Shown: positions 25,801 through 37,800 of the stretch, piece by piece
How positions within the stretch are numbered: position 1 is the stretch's first letter
How the letters are laid out: each line of letters starts with the position of its first letter
DNA from: Branchiostoma floridae
Lineage: Eukaryota; Chordata; Leptocardii; Amphioxiformes; Branchiostomatidae
Assembly (NCBI RefSeq): GCF_000003815.2
Contig: NC_049996.1
Span: 16,908,930-16,972,929 of the forward strand
Direction: 5' to 3'
DNA length: 64,000 bases
Program-made: the position numbers and the translations under genes
Notes under the pieces: model-generated
Told to the model about the DNA's origin: nothing
The model's database searches: none
The model's input: only the letters and a program-made list of their open reading frames with translations

Positions 25801-28800
25801 GAAGACGAACCCTTCTTACTAGACTTGGACGAGCCAAGAGAAAAACGTCGTCAGTTTGGGCGAACGGAAGACGTTGAGGAACAAGGTAATTTTGTGGCCC
25901 TTCCCCCCTTTGACCCAGATCCAATTGGCCCTACCTTTCAGACTGGCCCTCCCAACTTCCAACTGGCCCTCCCAAAACTGGCCCACCCCGATCTACTTGG
26001 CCCGTCTGGCCCACCTTGATACACCTGGTCCTTCTCTCTATGCAAACATCTACCCAAACGTCCCCAAGAGCCCGTGATTCCCGTAACTTGTACTAACTTT
26101 GGTCTATTTCTCCCCTTTCTTGCGACCTCTCTCTACACGATTTAACCCAGTTGAAGAGGCGCCTCCTGTAACAGAAATTATTATCGAAGGTATTCAATAC
26201 TGTACTGACTGTACGCCTCTGTGCGGCTTTACTAACCAACGCACTTACAGTGTCTGTATTCCTTGGTTGGTTTTCTTTTCGCCCCCTCAGTTTTCGTTGC
26301 CTTGATAACAAAAATCCTACCCGCAAATATTGGAAAACCTGAGCCCTTATTAGAGACACCATTGAATTCCCCATTCTACTAATGATTCCTGGATGATCTT
26401 GTCCGTCTCCATGGTTGAACACATACCTGTATAGCATATCCCAACAAATCCAACATTATGATATTCCCCAACGACCTTTAGACAGCTTTTTTCTCCTACT
26501 AATAATTCAGGACTTCCAGACCCTCTTCCTGAACCTTCTGTCACTTTCTGTGATCAACCCAACCAGATTAGTTAGTGACACTTCCAGAAGACCCCCCTCT
26601 ATACCCCCCCCCCCTCTTCCTGTAGGAATAGACCTAACTTTAATCCGCGCGGCGCGAAACAGCACTAGTGTAACTCCTCACAAGCCTGGCGTAACCATCT
26701 GTTCGTACGTTTTTCCTACTGTCTCATCTACAGGGTTTTCCGACGACGAACTTGCTCGACTGAGAGCCTTAGGTACCTAGTCTTAATCACTAAATACACA
26801 CCCTGACATGTCTATCTGTGCAGACTTTGGTGCAGCGACTGTTGGCATGACTCAACCTGCTTTCTGGCTTCTATTTCCGCTCTCGTCAAGCTCTATTTTA
26901 TAGAACACCACTTTCAAATTCGTTTGCTGTCTTTAGTAATGCTAGGAAAACATTCGACGATTTGACCCTAAAAGGCTGGCCTGCCAATGTTTCATGCCAA
27001 CTTCAATTGTGTACCCCCTTCCAAATCGAACCTTCCTCCTTGCTGTCTTGCCCGTTGCTGACGCTTCTTTTGCTGTAGACGCTTCTCATACTCCCCCAGC
27101 TGACGATCTTACCTGGTATCCTTAGCTTCATTCCCCTGCCTTCCCGTTATTCTGATCGCAAAGATATGCAAATATGCGTACTCCTCGCTTCTGTAGTCTG
27201 TTTAGCAAGTGACAGACTGTATCGTAGCTCCACCCCCACCCCCGAGCATGTGCCCGTTAATTCCCTCACTGCTTGACGATTTTCATACATGACTGCAACT
27301 GTGACTCGTTTTAACCGACACTCTCTGGTCTCTCCGACGTTTTAACCGAAGGCCTGACGGATGAGGAGATAGAGGCCCTCCGTCGGGCGGGACTCAGTCC
27401 TGACGACATTGCCGCCCTCGCGGCGAGAGGTGATTAACCGTAACTGTAACAATAACAGTAATCGTAACCGAACTATTTACTTTGAAAACTATAACCATAA
27501 CTGTATTTATAAATGTTAACCATTAAACAAATAAAAACAACAACAGGAATGCATATCTAATTGCTACAACGTTGCTTGCAGTACCGTCAATACGTAATTC
27601 TTTAAAATAAGTTCTCGTTACAAACGGAATATTACAAATACTCGTTGTATTTCAAAACTGCTTGCAAGATACAGCATGTAAAAGTATTCCGTACGTCAGA
27701 TACAGATGCAAGATTTTTGTCAGTGGATGATTTCAACTGTATTATGTTCACGTGGTACCTTTCGAGATTTGACTGTTCGTTGCTCGATCACAGCATGGAC
27801 ATATATTAATGATAAATCTCCCAAAAGTTTACGGACTGACTTTTCACCCATCATTTTGTAGGTCTAACGCCGGAGCAAATGGCAGCTCTCGCTGCTGGAG
27901 GTATCTAAAGATTTTTATGCCATTTTCCCCTCCATTTGTTATACACTGACTGCACTCTGGAATACGTATAGACCAACAAGCAGCCTGTATGTGTATCTAA
28001 TCCCATACCGTTGCTTGTGGTACTGTAGAATAGCTCCGAACGTGACTAGAAATTGAGAGTATTGTCGCACGGAATACCAGAGAACCCGTAGAAGCCTCAG
28101 TTATAGTGATACCTTTACAATTGACTAATGTTTCATGGATGATAACGATTATCAGTAATAACTTTATAACACATTCCTCTACCAAGTATTTTCAAATAAT
28201 ACTTCCACAACATATTTACCAATCCCTAAACCCCTTCAATCCAACGTACTTAGAATCTTTCCCAATCACCCTTGACTACATTACCCTTATACTAATTTAT
28301 ACGTTGTATCCAGGTCCATTCTTGATCTCTCTGCCCCTCTTTTTGACCGACGACAGCAGGCATAGCCAGGTCTGTTGTTATAACTACCGAAGGATCCCCT
28401 ATGTAACCCTTATCCCCTTTTCTTCCTATAGGAAAGTTTAAGATGATTAATGACAAAGATCTAACAAACTACAGAACGTTGGTGTTTGTTGTTAAACTTG
28501 ATCTTACAGTACTTAGATACATGAGTAAGGCTTTACTCCTCTGTAGCCAGGATCTTGGTGCTGTAAAGCAACTTCTTTCTTGTATTCAACGTAAAACAAA
28601 TCATATTAGCTCATATTTCGTGCCCAAAAGTTACCCAAAAAAACTGCTGTCTACCAAGAGGAGTCCTGCCTTAAGTAACGTTAAGTTGAGAGGCGGTCTG
28701 ACAGCCTACTGGAGAACCTAATGCTAATCCGCGCGGCGCGAAACGCGGTAACTCCTGACAAGCGCGGCGTAACGTTTCTCCTACTGTCTCACCTACAGGG

Positions 28801-31800
28801 TTTTCCGACGACGAACTTGCTCGACTGAGAGCCTTAGGTAACTAGTCTTAATCACCCTGACTGCCGATCTGTACAGATTATTTTTAAGCGACTGTGGGCA
28901 TGGCTTTAATACCTGGCGTTTGGCTCTTACTTTCGCACTGATCGTTAGTACCAATTTCCAACTTGTGGTATATTGCAACATCAGTACAACGTTTACCTTT
29001 GTACCCATAAACCAAAGATGGTGACTTGCCAATGATTCCCCATTAGGATCGCATGATGCTTCCAGTTCCATTTGAATCCAGCCGTCCTTCTTGCTATCCT
29101 CTCCGTTCCTGGCTCTTGTATTTCTCTATACACTTCTCCGATTCAGACGACCTCTAGCTGGCTGTCTCTCTTGGCATTTTTAAGCCCCAAGACTCTATCC
29201 CTGTGTCAGTTCCCTTTGTCCCATCCTCCTCTGCTTGAGTCCGCCCAGCGAATGGCATGATTATCCCAAATGACGCCCCCCCCCCCCCCCCGCACGTCGC
29301 CGTTCCCTCTTCTGCTTCATTCATGAACAATTTTAGACATGACTGCGACACGTTTAACCGACAATCTCTGGTCTCTCCGACGTTTTAACCGAAGGCCTGA
29401 CGGATGAGGAGATAGAGGCCCTCCGTCGGGCGGGACTCGGTCCTGACGACATTGCCGCCCTCGCGGCGAGAGGTGATTAACCGTAACTGTAACAGTAATC
29501 ATAACTGGATTCGTTGCTTGCTAAAAAACAACAAAAACAAACAAACAAACAATATGAATGCATATCTAACTGCTACAACATTCCTTACAGTACTCTTTGT
29601 TCTGAAGTTGAATATAAATCATAACTGGGTTCTTTGCTTGCTAAAAACAAATCTTAAAAAACAATCAAACAAACAATATGAATACATATGTAACTGCTAT
29701 AATAACACTGCTTGCAGACGGTTGGTCCTGAAATTGAATGTAACTTTTCGAGATTATGATACCCGTATCGTATTTCAATAAGGAAAAAGTGCCTGCTCGA
29801 TACAGCATGTAAAATATACCATCTGTCAGCTACCATCTGTCAGCTACTTTACACAGATGTAGAATAATGATTTATCAATAGATGGTTTCATCTTCATCGT
29901 ATTCACAAGAATTTCCGGTTCTTTGCTCGATCACAGCATGTATATATTTAGAGCCCCCCTCCCCCAAAGTTCCTTACCTTACGGAATACTTTGCCACCCC
30001 ACCATTACCTAGGTCTAACGCCGGAGCAAATGGCAGCTCTTGCTGCTAGAGGTATTTAAGATTTTCATGCAATTTTTTTCTCTCCATTTCTTCTGTACGT
30101 TCTGGGAGTTTCTTGGTCACCTGCTTTCATTATCCGCATCAGTTGCTCGCTGACATGCCGACGATTTCACAATCATGCTTCCACAATTGGTTCACACTGG
30201 GCCCTGCTGTTACTGCCTTCTATCTTGCCTCATTTGCCGCTTCATCTTCGCTACTTTAATTTTTTTCTTGTCATGAACCTACGCTTTGACGCCATAAACC
30301 GACCAGCGAACATCTTTCACTCCTTTGTACATTGTGCTGTAATTCTGCCATTGCTTACCTACATCGCTAGTAGTACGGCTTGTCATCAGCAAACGCTCAC
30401 CTCATTTCATTTGCTCAAAGGCCATCAACCACACTGAAGATTATAGAATGATACATTCATAAAACGCGGATATGCATGATTCAAACTACTAAGATATCTT
30501 CAAAATGATAATCATACATTTTCACTTTTTACTTTTTTACAATTAATACATTTGACCCTGACCCCTATACCCTTCGCAGCTCAACTTAAAAATACTAAGA
30601 TATACTCCAATCAACAAAACGTCGTATTTTCCTCTTCTACTTCTCTCTTTTTTCTTCCTTCCTTTCTTTCTACGTGCTTTGCTAAGTGTAGGAAAGCTGG
30701 CTCTCTCCGTGCGAGTAGAGACGGTTTTTCTGGGCTTGCTGCATTCGTGTTAACATGTCTCACGTCTCGTCTCTACTCATAACCGCCGACTAGGCCTCTC
30801 ACCCGAGGAGTTAGACGCTCTCCGACGCGGAGGTATACAAAAATCGCCTGTTTATGCACAAGAAAATAGTGCAGATTTACTAAAACGATGCTTTTATCCA
30901 TCTAAATTTAATAGAAAGACAAGATTTAAAGAGCTGGCAGATCCTCTGAGGCACCTTTGCCACTATTTTAAAGTATTCTAGGTTCAATGTTGAATACAGT
31001 AAATTAAAGGTTGGTATCTATTTTGGCAAAAAACCTCGTCTCAAACCTTAGGTCCATTTGAAGATTTATTATTCATCATGATTTAAAAGCATTCCGGCGT
31101 TTAAATCTGCAGTATTTTATGTGCATTTGTCTGGCAATTGTTTAATCTGTAACACAGATAGTAGCCATAAAACTAACAAATACCTTAATGTCTGTTTCGC
31201 ATTGTCATAAAATATATTGCTTTTTTCATTGGTTGCAATGTGAGCTTCCGTTTGTATTCATTGTGACTGTCATACTGCTATTCAATCATTGCTGTATTGT
31301 AATGGTTTTTTTAATGATATTTACATGGTTTTAAACAATCAACCACGATTCTTGTATGTTTTTTTTAATATATTACCGTCTAAGTCTTCGAGTAATATTT
31401 ATAATCAACAATGTAACCAAGTATTATCATTTATTTACTAAGCGCAAACAAACGAAAATATAACACAACATCACTTATGTATAACAGTCAACACCCAAAC
31501 AAGAGGTGCCTTTTTCAGAAGAGCTGGCAACTGATCAAATACTTAAGGAGGGGAAATTAAGAGCTAAAACATTACTAATGTTAACTAATACTTCCTCTCT
31601 TTTTCATGTGTCGCTTTGACAGAACTACCGGCAGATATTGCAGGTATGTACATAATATATAACATGTTCTGTTTACAAGATGGCATTATGCAAATATTAC
31701 GAGGCGTTACAATAACCTGAGGGTTCTAACTGTGTGATTGAGTGTAACAGTAACTTATTATCAACTGAATTCATCATATCCATTGTACACCCAAACTTAT

Positions 31801-34800
31801 GAAACTGGAGAATAACAAATTAGGATATCACTGTAGCGGTTACAATTCTCTGACTGACCATGTAATTTATTTAGTGTGTTTCTTAGTCTATTAATATTGT
31901 AACTTTTTCACACTACAACTAGATGTACCAATCGTAACCAATCGTTCTAAAAAATATCCCAACTCACGACAACTAGCGGATGATATAGGGCCTAGTTGAT
32001 CCCTGATACCTTCTAACTCCAAACGATTAGCAATGGTCCCGTCTTGTATATTATTAACCGTTTCCTACAAGATGTACCCACCATCGAGTCATGTGTATAG
32101 ACTTGTTACTCTCCAAGCAGAGGTTCGTTTGTGGTCTCAGAGGTTTTTACCTTTAGCTTCATTTTGTACCGTTGGCAGCAAGACATACAAACGGTGCAAA
32201 ATAGATAGCCCGATGAAAACTCGTCAAAAAAACAGCCAAATATGAACCCCTGTTTGGAGAGAAGAGGCTTGTCCGATATGTTTTCTCACCCCTTGTGTCT
32301 GACTAATTTGTTTAAACAGCCGTCGAGGCGGTGTCAGTGGAAGAGGTTGCTGCAAAACCTACAGGTACTGACAATCCCCTTCCTACATAACCTAATATAA
32401 CAGTCACAGGGGCAAGGTAACAGTCAGTAAAGCATCTTTCGGTATCTGTTGATTAGTTTGGCTGTTCAGCAAGCAGATCCAGGGCTGACCAACTAGCCTG
32501 TGGCTGTTACAAAGGGCTAACGCTGCAGGATAGTTATCAATAGCTGTCGGCATTTTGCAGTCAAGCGTTTTACCCTTTGGGAACAGCAACTCCAAATCAA
32601 TGAGTAGTGTTTAAATGAATAAGACTGTAACCTTGGCTCTTATTAATTTCTTCCTTGTATTGATATTTTCAAGATTGGTACACTTTACTAAGGAATGATT
32701 GTATTGTGCGAGTGTTTAGTGTAGACAAAGCACTAAGCCTTATGTCCTACATGGGATGAACAGGATAAGTGTGTATGTGTGAACGACTGGTTGACCTGAC
32801 AATAACTATCTACATGTGAAACTAACAATAACTCTAACTACAATGTATTTTGACTGATCTATCTTATGATTTTCTCAAATGTCATTGTAAAATTTTGATA
32901 CACACCCAACAACAAGAAGATACAGACACACTTGCCATTGTTGACTAGTTTTCAAACATAGAGTTATGTAGTTAATAGATTATATCCAGGTCTTTAATGA
33001 GAAGCATATGTTGCCTACGTTTCTTCGAGCCTGTTTCTTCACACCATCAGCCTCCTCACAGTTGGTTGAGGAAGAATACTTGCCAAGTGAAAGTGGACCT
33101 GAGCATGACTTTCACTGGGCCAATCTGGAGACTTTCTCCGAGGAGACCTGTTTCGAAGGTACCGCGAAGTTTTGCGTGTGGTGATGACTGCCTTTCCCCA
33201 TTAGTCCTTTCTCGCTTTTGCCGAGTCGCCAGGAATTCGGTAACAGGCCCCCTTCCCCCATCTCACTATAGAAATACACTTCGAGACCGTCCAGATGGCG
33301 GAGGCTTCCATGCAGACGTCCCCACACTTCGTGGCCATAGATGGCTTCTGTCAGACCAGCCCGTCTGAAGACGAAGCTCTTGTTGTTTCTGAACCACCTT
33401 CTCCACGTGTAGAAGGTACTAACATCACATAAATTAACATCGCTATTTCGGCTCTTCAACATTTCTTTATGTTGTGGTCTTAAACGTATCACCTGCTCTT
33501 ATGCCGCTAACTTGCCGCTCCGTCTTCGCTTCACTTTTATTAACAGTTGAGACTCAAACAAGTCCCATGGTAGGAACTCCAAATGTCCATCCGAGCCCGC
33601 CAGGTATATATACTAACAGAAGAACTTCATCATCATTAACATTGCTTCTAATTCATTTTTGCTGTCTTATTAACTCGGCTTTTGCTTACGCAGATCGCTT
33701 CTTGTCTAACTTCCGTCTCTTTCTAACTTACATCTGCAGCACTAAGAGCGGCATTACCTACAAAGCGCCGAGCGGCGCCTTCGCCCGCCAGGCACGAAAT
33801 GGAAGGTAGTGTTTGATAAGACAATACAACATGCTCCCCTTTTCTATCTATTTTTTATGCAATAACAAAATGCAGAGCTCTTTCTACTTTCTCCTGAATC
33901 ATGGTATTGCATACCCTAAAATATATACATGTTAGCAAGATATTCATTTTGATCATGATCCTCTTCAGTCGCGACTTTAATGCCGGCAAATTTGAAAAAT
34001 TTTGAAAAGAAAATGTTCACCATTATTTCTCACTTTTGATCGTAGACGTCATTCTAAAACCCATCCCGAGACCGGCCAAAATGTCCCCTTCCCCGGCGGC
34101 AACTCCTCGTGAGACCGTCGTTCCTGGAGCTCTTAAAGGATCCGAGAAGAGACGTCCTAGGCCCTTGGGGGACAATGTCGATCCATTTCTGTCTTCTCTT
34201 GAAGAACCACGTCAAAGACGGATCAACAATCTTGGTAATTTTCTCGTAAACGGTTCCTAAATTCCCGGAAATCTATCCACACCCCAGTCTAAACGTCACA
34301 TGTGATCTGTCGTCATGTTGCCATGGGAACGGAAATAGTACATACAGCGACATGTGTGTGCTATTTTTGTGTCTCACAGTTCACGTATGTAAAGTTTATA
34401 TCCCGTGCAGCGTCCAAAGACCCCTCGCCCTCTCAGTTACCCTTACACGTACATTTGGACATGGCTTTTACTAAGCTGTATTTAAAAACTTATCGCTGCT
34501 TCTTTTTCCACTAACCTTTCATGACCTAACGTTTCTCCCCCTGTGCACGTGACCAGAGCCAGGTGGGATAGACTGGCCCATCTTGAAGCCTGTCCGGCGG
34601 CAACAGGACAACAAGAAACCTGTGCGAAGGGACATATCTCCCACTAAACCTGCTGTACCAGGTACTAACCATTCTACACTAATATGGGCTGGTTGTCGCC
34701 TTGTCATGATATTGTGAATAGCTAGCTAAACACTCAGACTCTTGTACGAGTAAACCAACGTAGCTTTGCGTCAACATCCACTGTAGAGGTTTACCGTTTG

Positions 34801-37800
34801 TAGAAGGGGATGTGGAATTTCGCCTGAAGCTTCTCTTTCAGAGCTTTTGGTTGGCAAAAGGGCTACTGCTCCTCTGTTAACGTTTTGTTTCTGATTTTTT
34901 TCTTCTGCTCGTCGTCGTCGTCGTTGTTGTAACTGCAAAACCCCTAGCCGCCATCCTGAAACCCATCCCCAGATCTGCGAAGACCTCCCCCTCCCCCCTC
35001 CCCAGCCCCCGGCACACCCCTGTCTTAGCGTACACGGAAGAAACACAGAAGAGGCGCCGCCTTGCGATGGGGGAAAAACCGGACCCGTTTCTGTCCAGTC
35101 TGGAGGAACCGCGGAGAAGGCGACAGGGCAGACTGGGTAACCTTGTTTTAGACAACCCCGGGATTTCCCCATCGTCATCCCTACCACTACTTCCTGAGGA
35201 TATCCTGAATTCCTCCATGCACGCCCCTACCAACTCGTCCTTAAGCCCCGTTTACAAATCAAGAATTTAACTCGGCCGAGTTGTCAGCGAGCTCTAAATT
35301 ACGAGGAGGTATGACCCTGATGCCGATGAAGAAACTCTGCCATTTGTTCGTAGGCATCAGGGTCATGCCTCCTCCTAATTAAGAGCTCGCTCACAACTCG
35401 GCCGAGCTAAATTCTTGATTTGTAAAGGGGGCTTAAGCATGTCCCAAATACCCCCCTGCACAACCTTACCAAAACCTCCCTATGATGTCCCAAATACCTC
35501 CATGCACATCCCAACCTCCGCTTCTGAGAGATTTAGGAACCTTCCTACCCAAACCTACATCCCTACCATGATCCCACCCAAGCCTACCCCATTACCCGTT
35601 TGACTCGATATTTTTACACGCATTTCTGCCATTGCTACATTATTTAGCCTTTGCTTTAAGTAACGGTCCTTCGTCCCCGTTCCCGGCCAGCTTCAGGAGG
35701 CGAGGAGTGGCCGAAGCTGAAGCCGATTCCACGCCGCCAGAAACAAGGCGACAAGTCACCTATACCAAGGGAACTTTCACCTTTGCACAGGAAACTTTCA
35801 CCTGTCCCTGGGAGACTCAAATCACCTGTACAGAGTCGTTCTCCCCACCTGTCCCCCGTGCAAAGAGAAGTGCCGCCCCGCTCGGTATCTCCTGAAGGTA
35901 CCACGAGCTTAGATTCTCTGCTCTTACAGGATGATGTGTTTCTTGAAACAAATGGCCTGTCTCTTTGGATGAGAACAAAATGGAGTATAGTTTGGCAAAT
36001 TTCATGTCTTTGTTGATGGCACACTCACCTTGTATATTTCCTACCCATCTTTCTTGACGATGCCATGACATCATTCAGCATCCTTTGATCAAGGGTCATT
36101 CCTCAAATGTCTGTCACCATGGAATCTCAGATCTCATTGCAATACCTTTGTGTTAAGCTAATAAATACATGCTCACTCATTCCCCATAACAGTGCCAGTC
36201 CAGCGAAAAGTTTCTCCGATGATACAAGGTACATTGCTCTCACCACGACCCTTCCATCTCTTCCTGCTTTCCTCTTCCATTTGCTTCTAACCGTACAAAT
36301 CTCATTTCTTACCGTTCTCTATCATTTACTTCTACCACTTGCATATCTATCTCATCCTTGAACCCTTTTCCTGCCTGCTATATTATTTCATTTCTCCCCA
36401 CCACTGCGTCTAACCACTCCTTCATACACGCATAGTCCAAGAACCCGAGTCAGACTCCGAGGACGAGCTCGACCGAGAAATCGCCGAGCTCACAGTGTTT
36501 GCACATTCAGGTAATGGCCGCCAAATGCTTTTACCATCTTTACTTTCATCTCCGCCTTTCCTGCTACATATTTTCTTATTAACAATCATTCTTCTCTATG
36601 CTAACACGAATCCCTTTCATAGTCTTTAAGGAGGCCAAGGTGACGGTGTCCTTGTCAAGAAGTCCGAGCCCACGCCCTGAAGGTTTCATCATCCGATAGT
36701 TTTTCATGATTCATCGCTTTTTGCTTTCTTTTGTCCCAAAAATCTTTTTCTTTCTTTCCATCCATCCTCCATGCTCTCATACTAACCTAGCACGCTGTTG
36801 ATTTAATCTCCCACTTGAGTAGAGCTGCGGCCCGCACGGGTTATCCGAGTGACGGAAGACGGGCGCGAAGTCGCATCCCCTTCCCTATCCACTCCGTCCC
36901 GCTCCCTCACGGCTTCTCCGGACAGATCCCGCTCCCTCACTCCTTCTCCGGAGAGAACAAGAATCCGAGTCACTCCCAGCCTTGAAGGTAGACCGTGCCT
37001 CGGTTGTGCCTAATCGCGTCCACGTCCCTTTCTGTCATCGTTGTCTTTCTGGACTAGATTCTAATACTGTATGGCCGTCTGTAGTAATGACTTTTGATTT
37101 AGCGAGATGATAGTAGACTTCAAATTTCAAAAGCTTAATCCCACTTGTTCTAATATTCCACGATTTAGGACAAAATACAGTTCTCAAATTCAATATAACC
37201 CATAGGCCAATATCTATTGGAGAAATTTCACCAAGTGTGCTGTTTAGATAGCATAACCTTTGTAATAACTGTTAACTGAACTGATCTGAAGTCAAGGTCC
37301 TCATCGACTCCGATGGACGAACATCATCATCAACTGTTAAAAATGATACAATTTCCGTCGCATCGTAGTGTAGTTGTTAGAGGCATGACCATAAAGCCAC
37401 TGAGCCACTGAAATATAATGTACTAATATCGATCAGTTCCTCTGCATCTAACCTTATATAGGCTCTTAATAACTACACGTCATCTTCCATAAGCATTAAC
37501 CTGCTTCCACCTGTACTTATAACTCCTTCCAGACGTCCACACCGCCATAAGAAGCCTCACTCCGATCCCGAGGAAGTCTGCAGAAGGTTGAAGATGGACA
37601 CTACTCATTATCATGCTTCACTCCTGTTTAAGACTCCCTGCATGAGCATTACTGTCTTAGGGCTTAACCTTTAAGGACCATCTCCTTTTCTTAGCATCTT
37701 TTTACTGATCATATTGCTTATTTATTACTTTCCTAATACCTCTACTGCGCTTTGTAGCTAGATAACAGCATCATCCTTACCATTATACTGAATCGTACTA

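Larger units (their letters stand above)
26636..30056 (+). repeat. Tandem duplication, ~2.1 kb unit, each with three mini-helix exons
   Basis: TAATCCGCGCGGCGCGAAAC begins a block at about 26640 and again at about 28725. Exons 29/32, 30/33 and 31/34 correspond in order and size, and the introns between them align in patches (GTGATTAACCGTAACTGTAAC, CTCGATCACAGCATG). Offsets are 2065, 2043 and 2151 bp. A recent segmental duplication. Confidence 0.85.
30833..33050 (+). other. Three AT-rich introns around exons 36 and 37
   Basis: No repeat family recognised. The sequence AGAGCTGGCA occurs near 30930 and again near 31522. The second, preceded by a good acceptor, could be the start of an exon but has no donor in frame. 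Confidence 0.5.

Noticed and set aside
27862-27900. LTPEQ-x-x-A-x-A resembles the start of TAL-effector repeats
   Set aside because: TAL repeats are 33-34 residues with a fixed pattern after LTPEQ. Here the unit is 13 residues on its own exon, in a muscle spring gene. The likeness is only the N-cap of a helix.
28319-28369. Possible exon GPFLISLPLFLTDDSRHSQ
   Set aside because: Hydrophobic, unlike any neighbour, and the donor GTCTGT is poor.
31524-31585. Possible mini-helix exon EELATDQILKEG after TTTTTCAG
   Set aside because: No donor in a compatible phase before the frame closes; the neighbouring 21-bp exon at 31623 has better signals.
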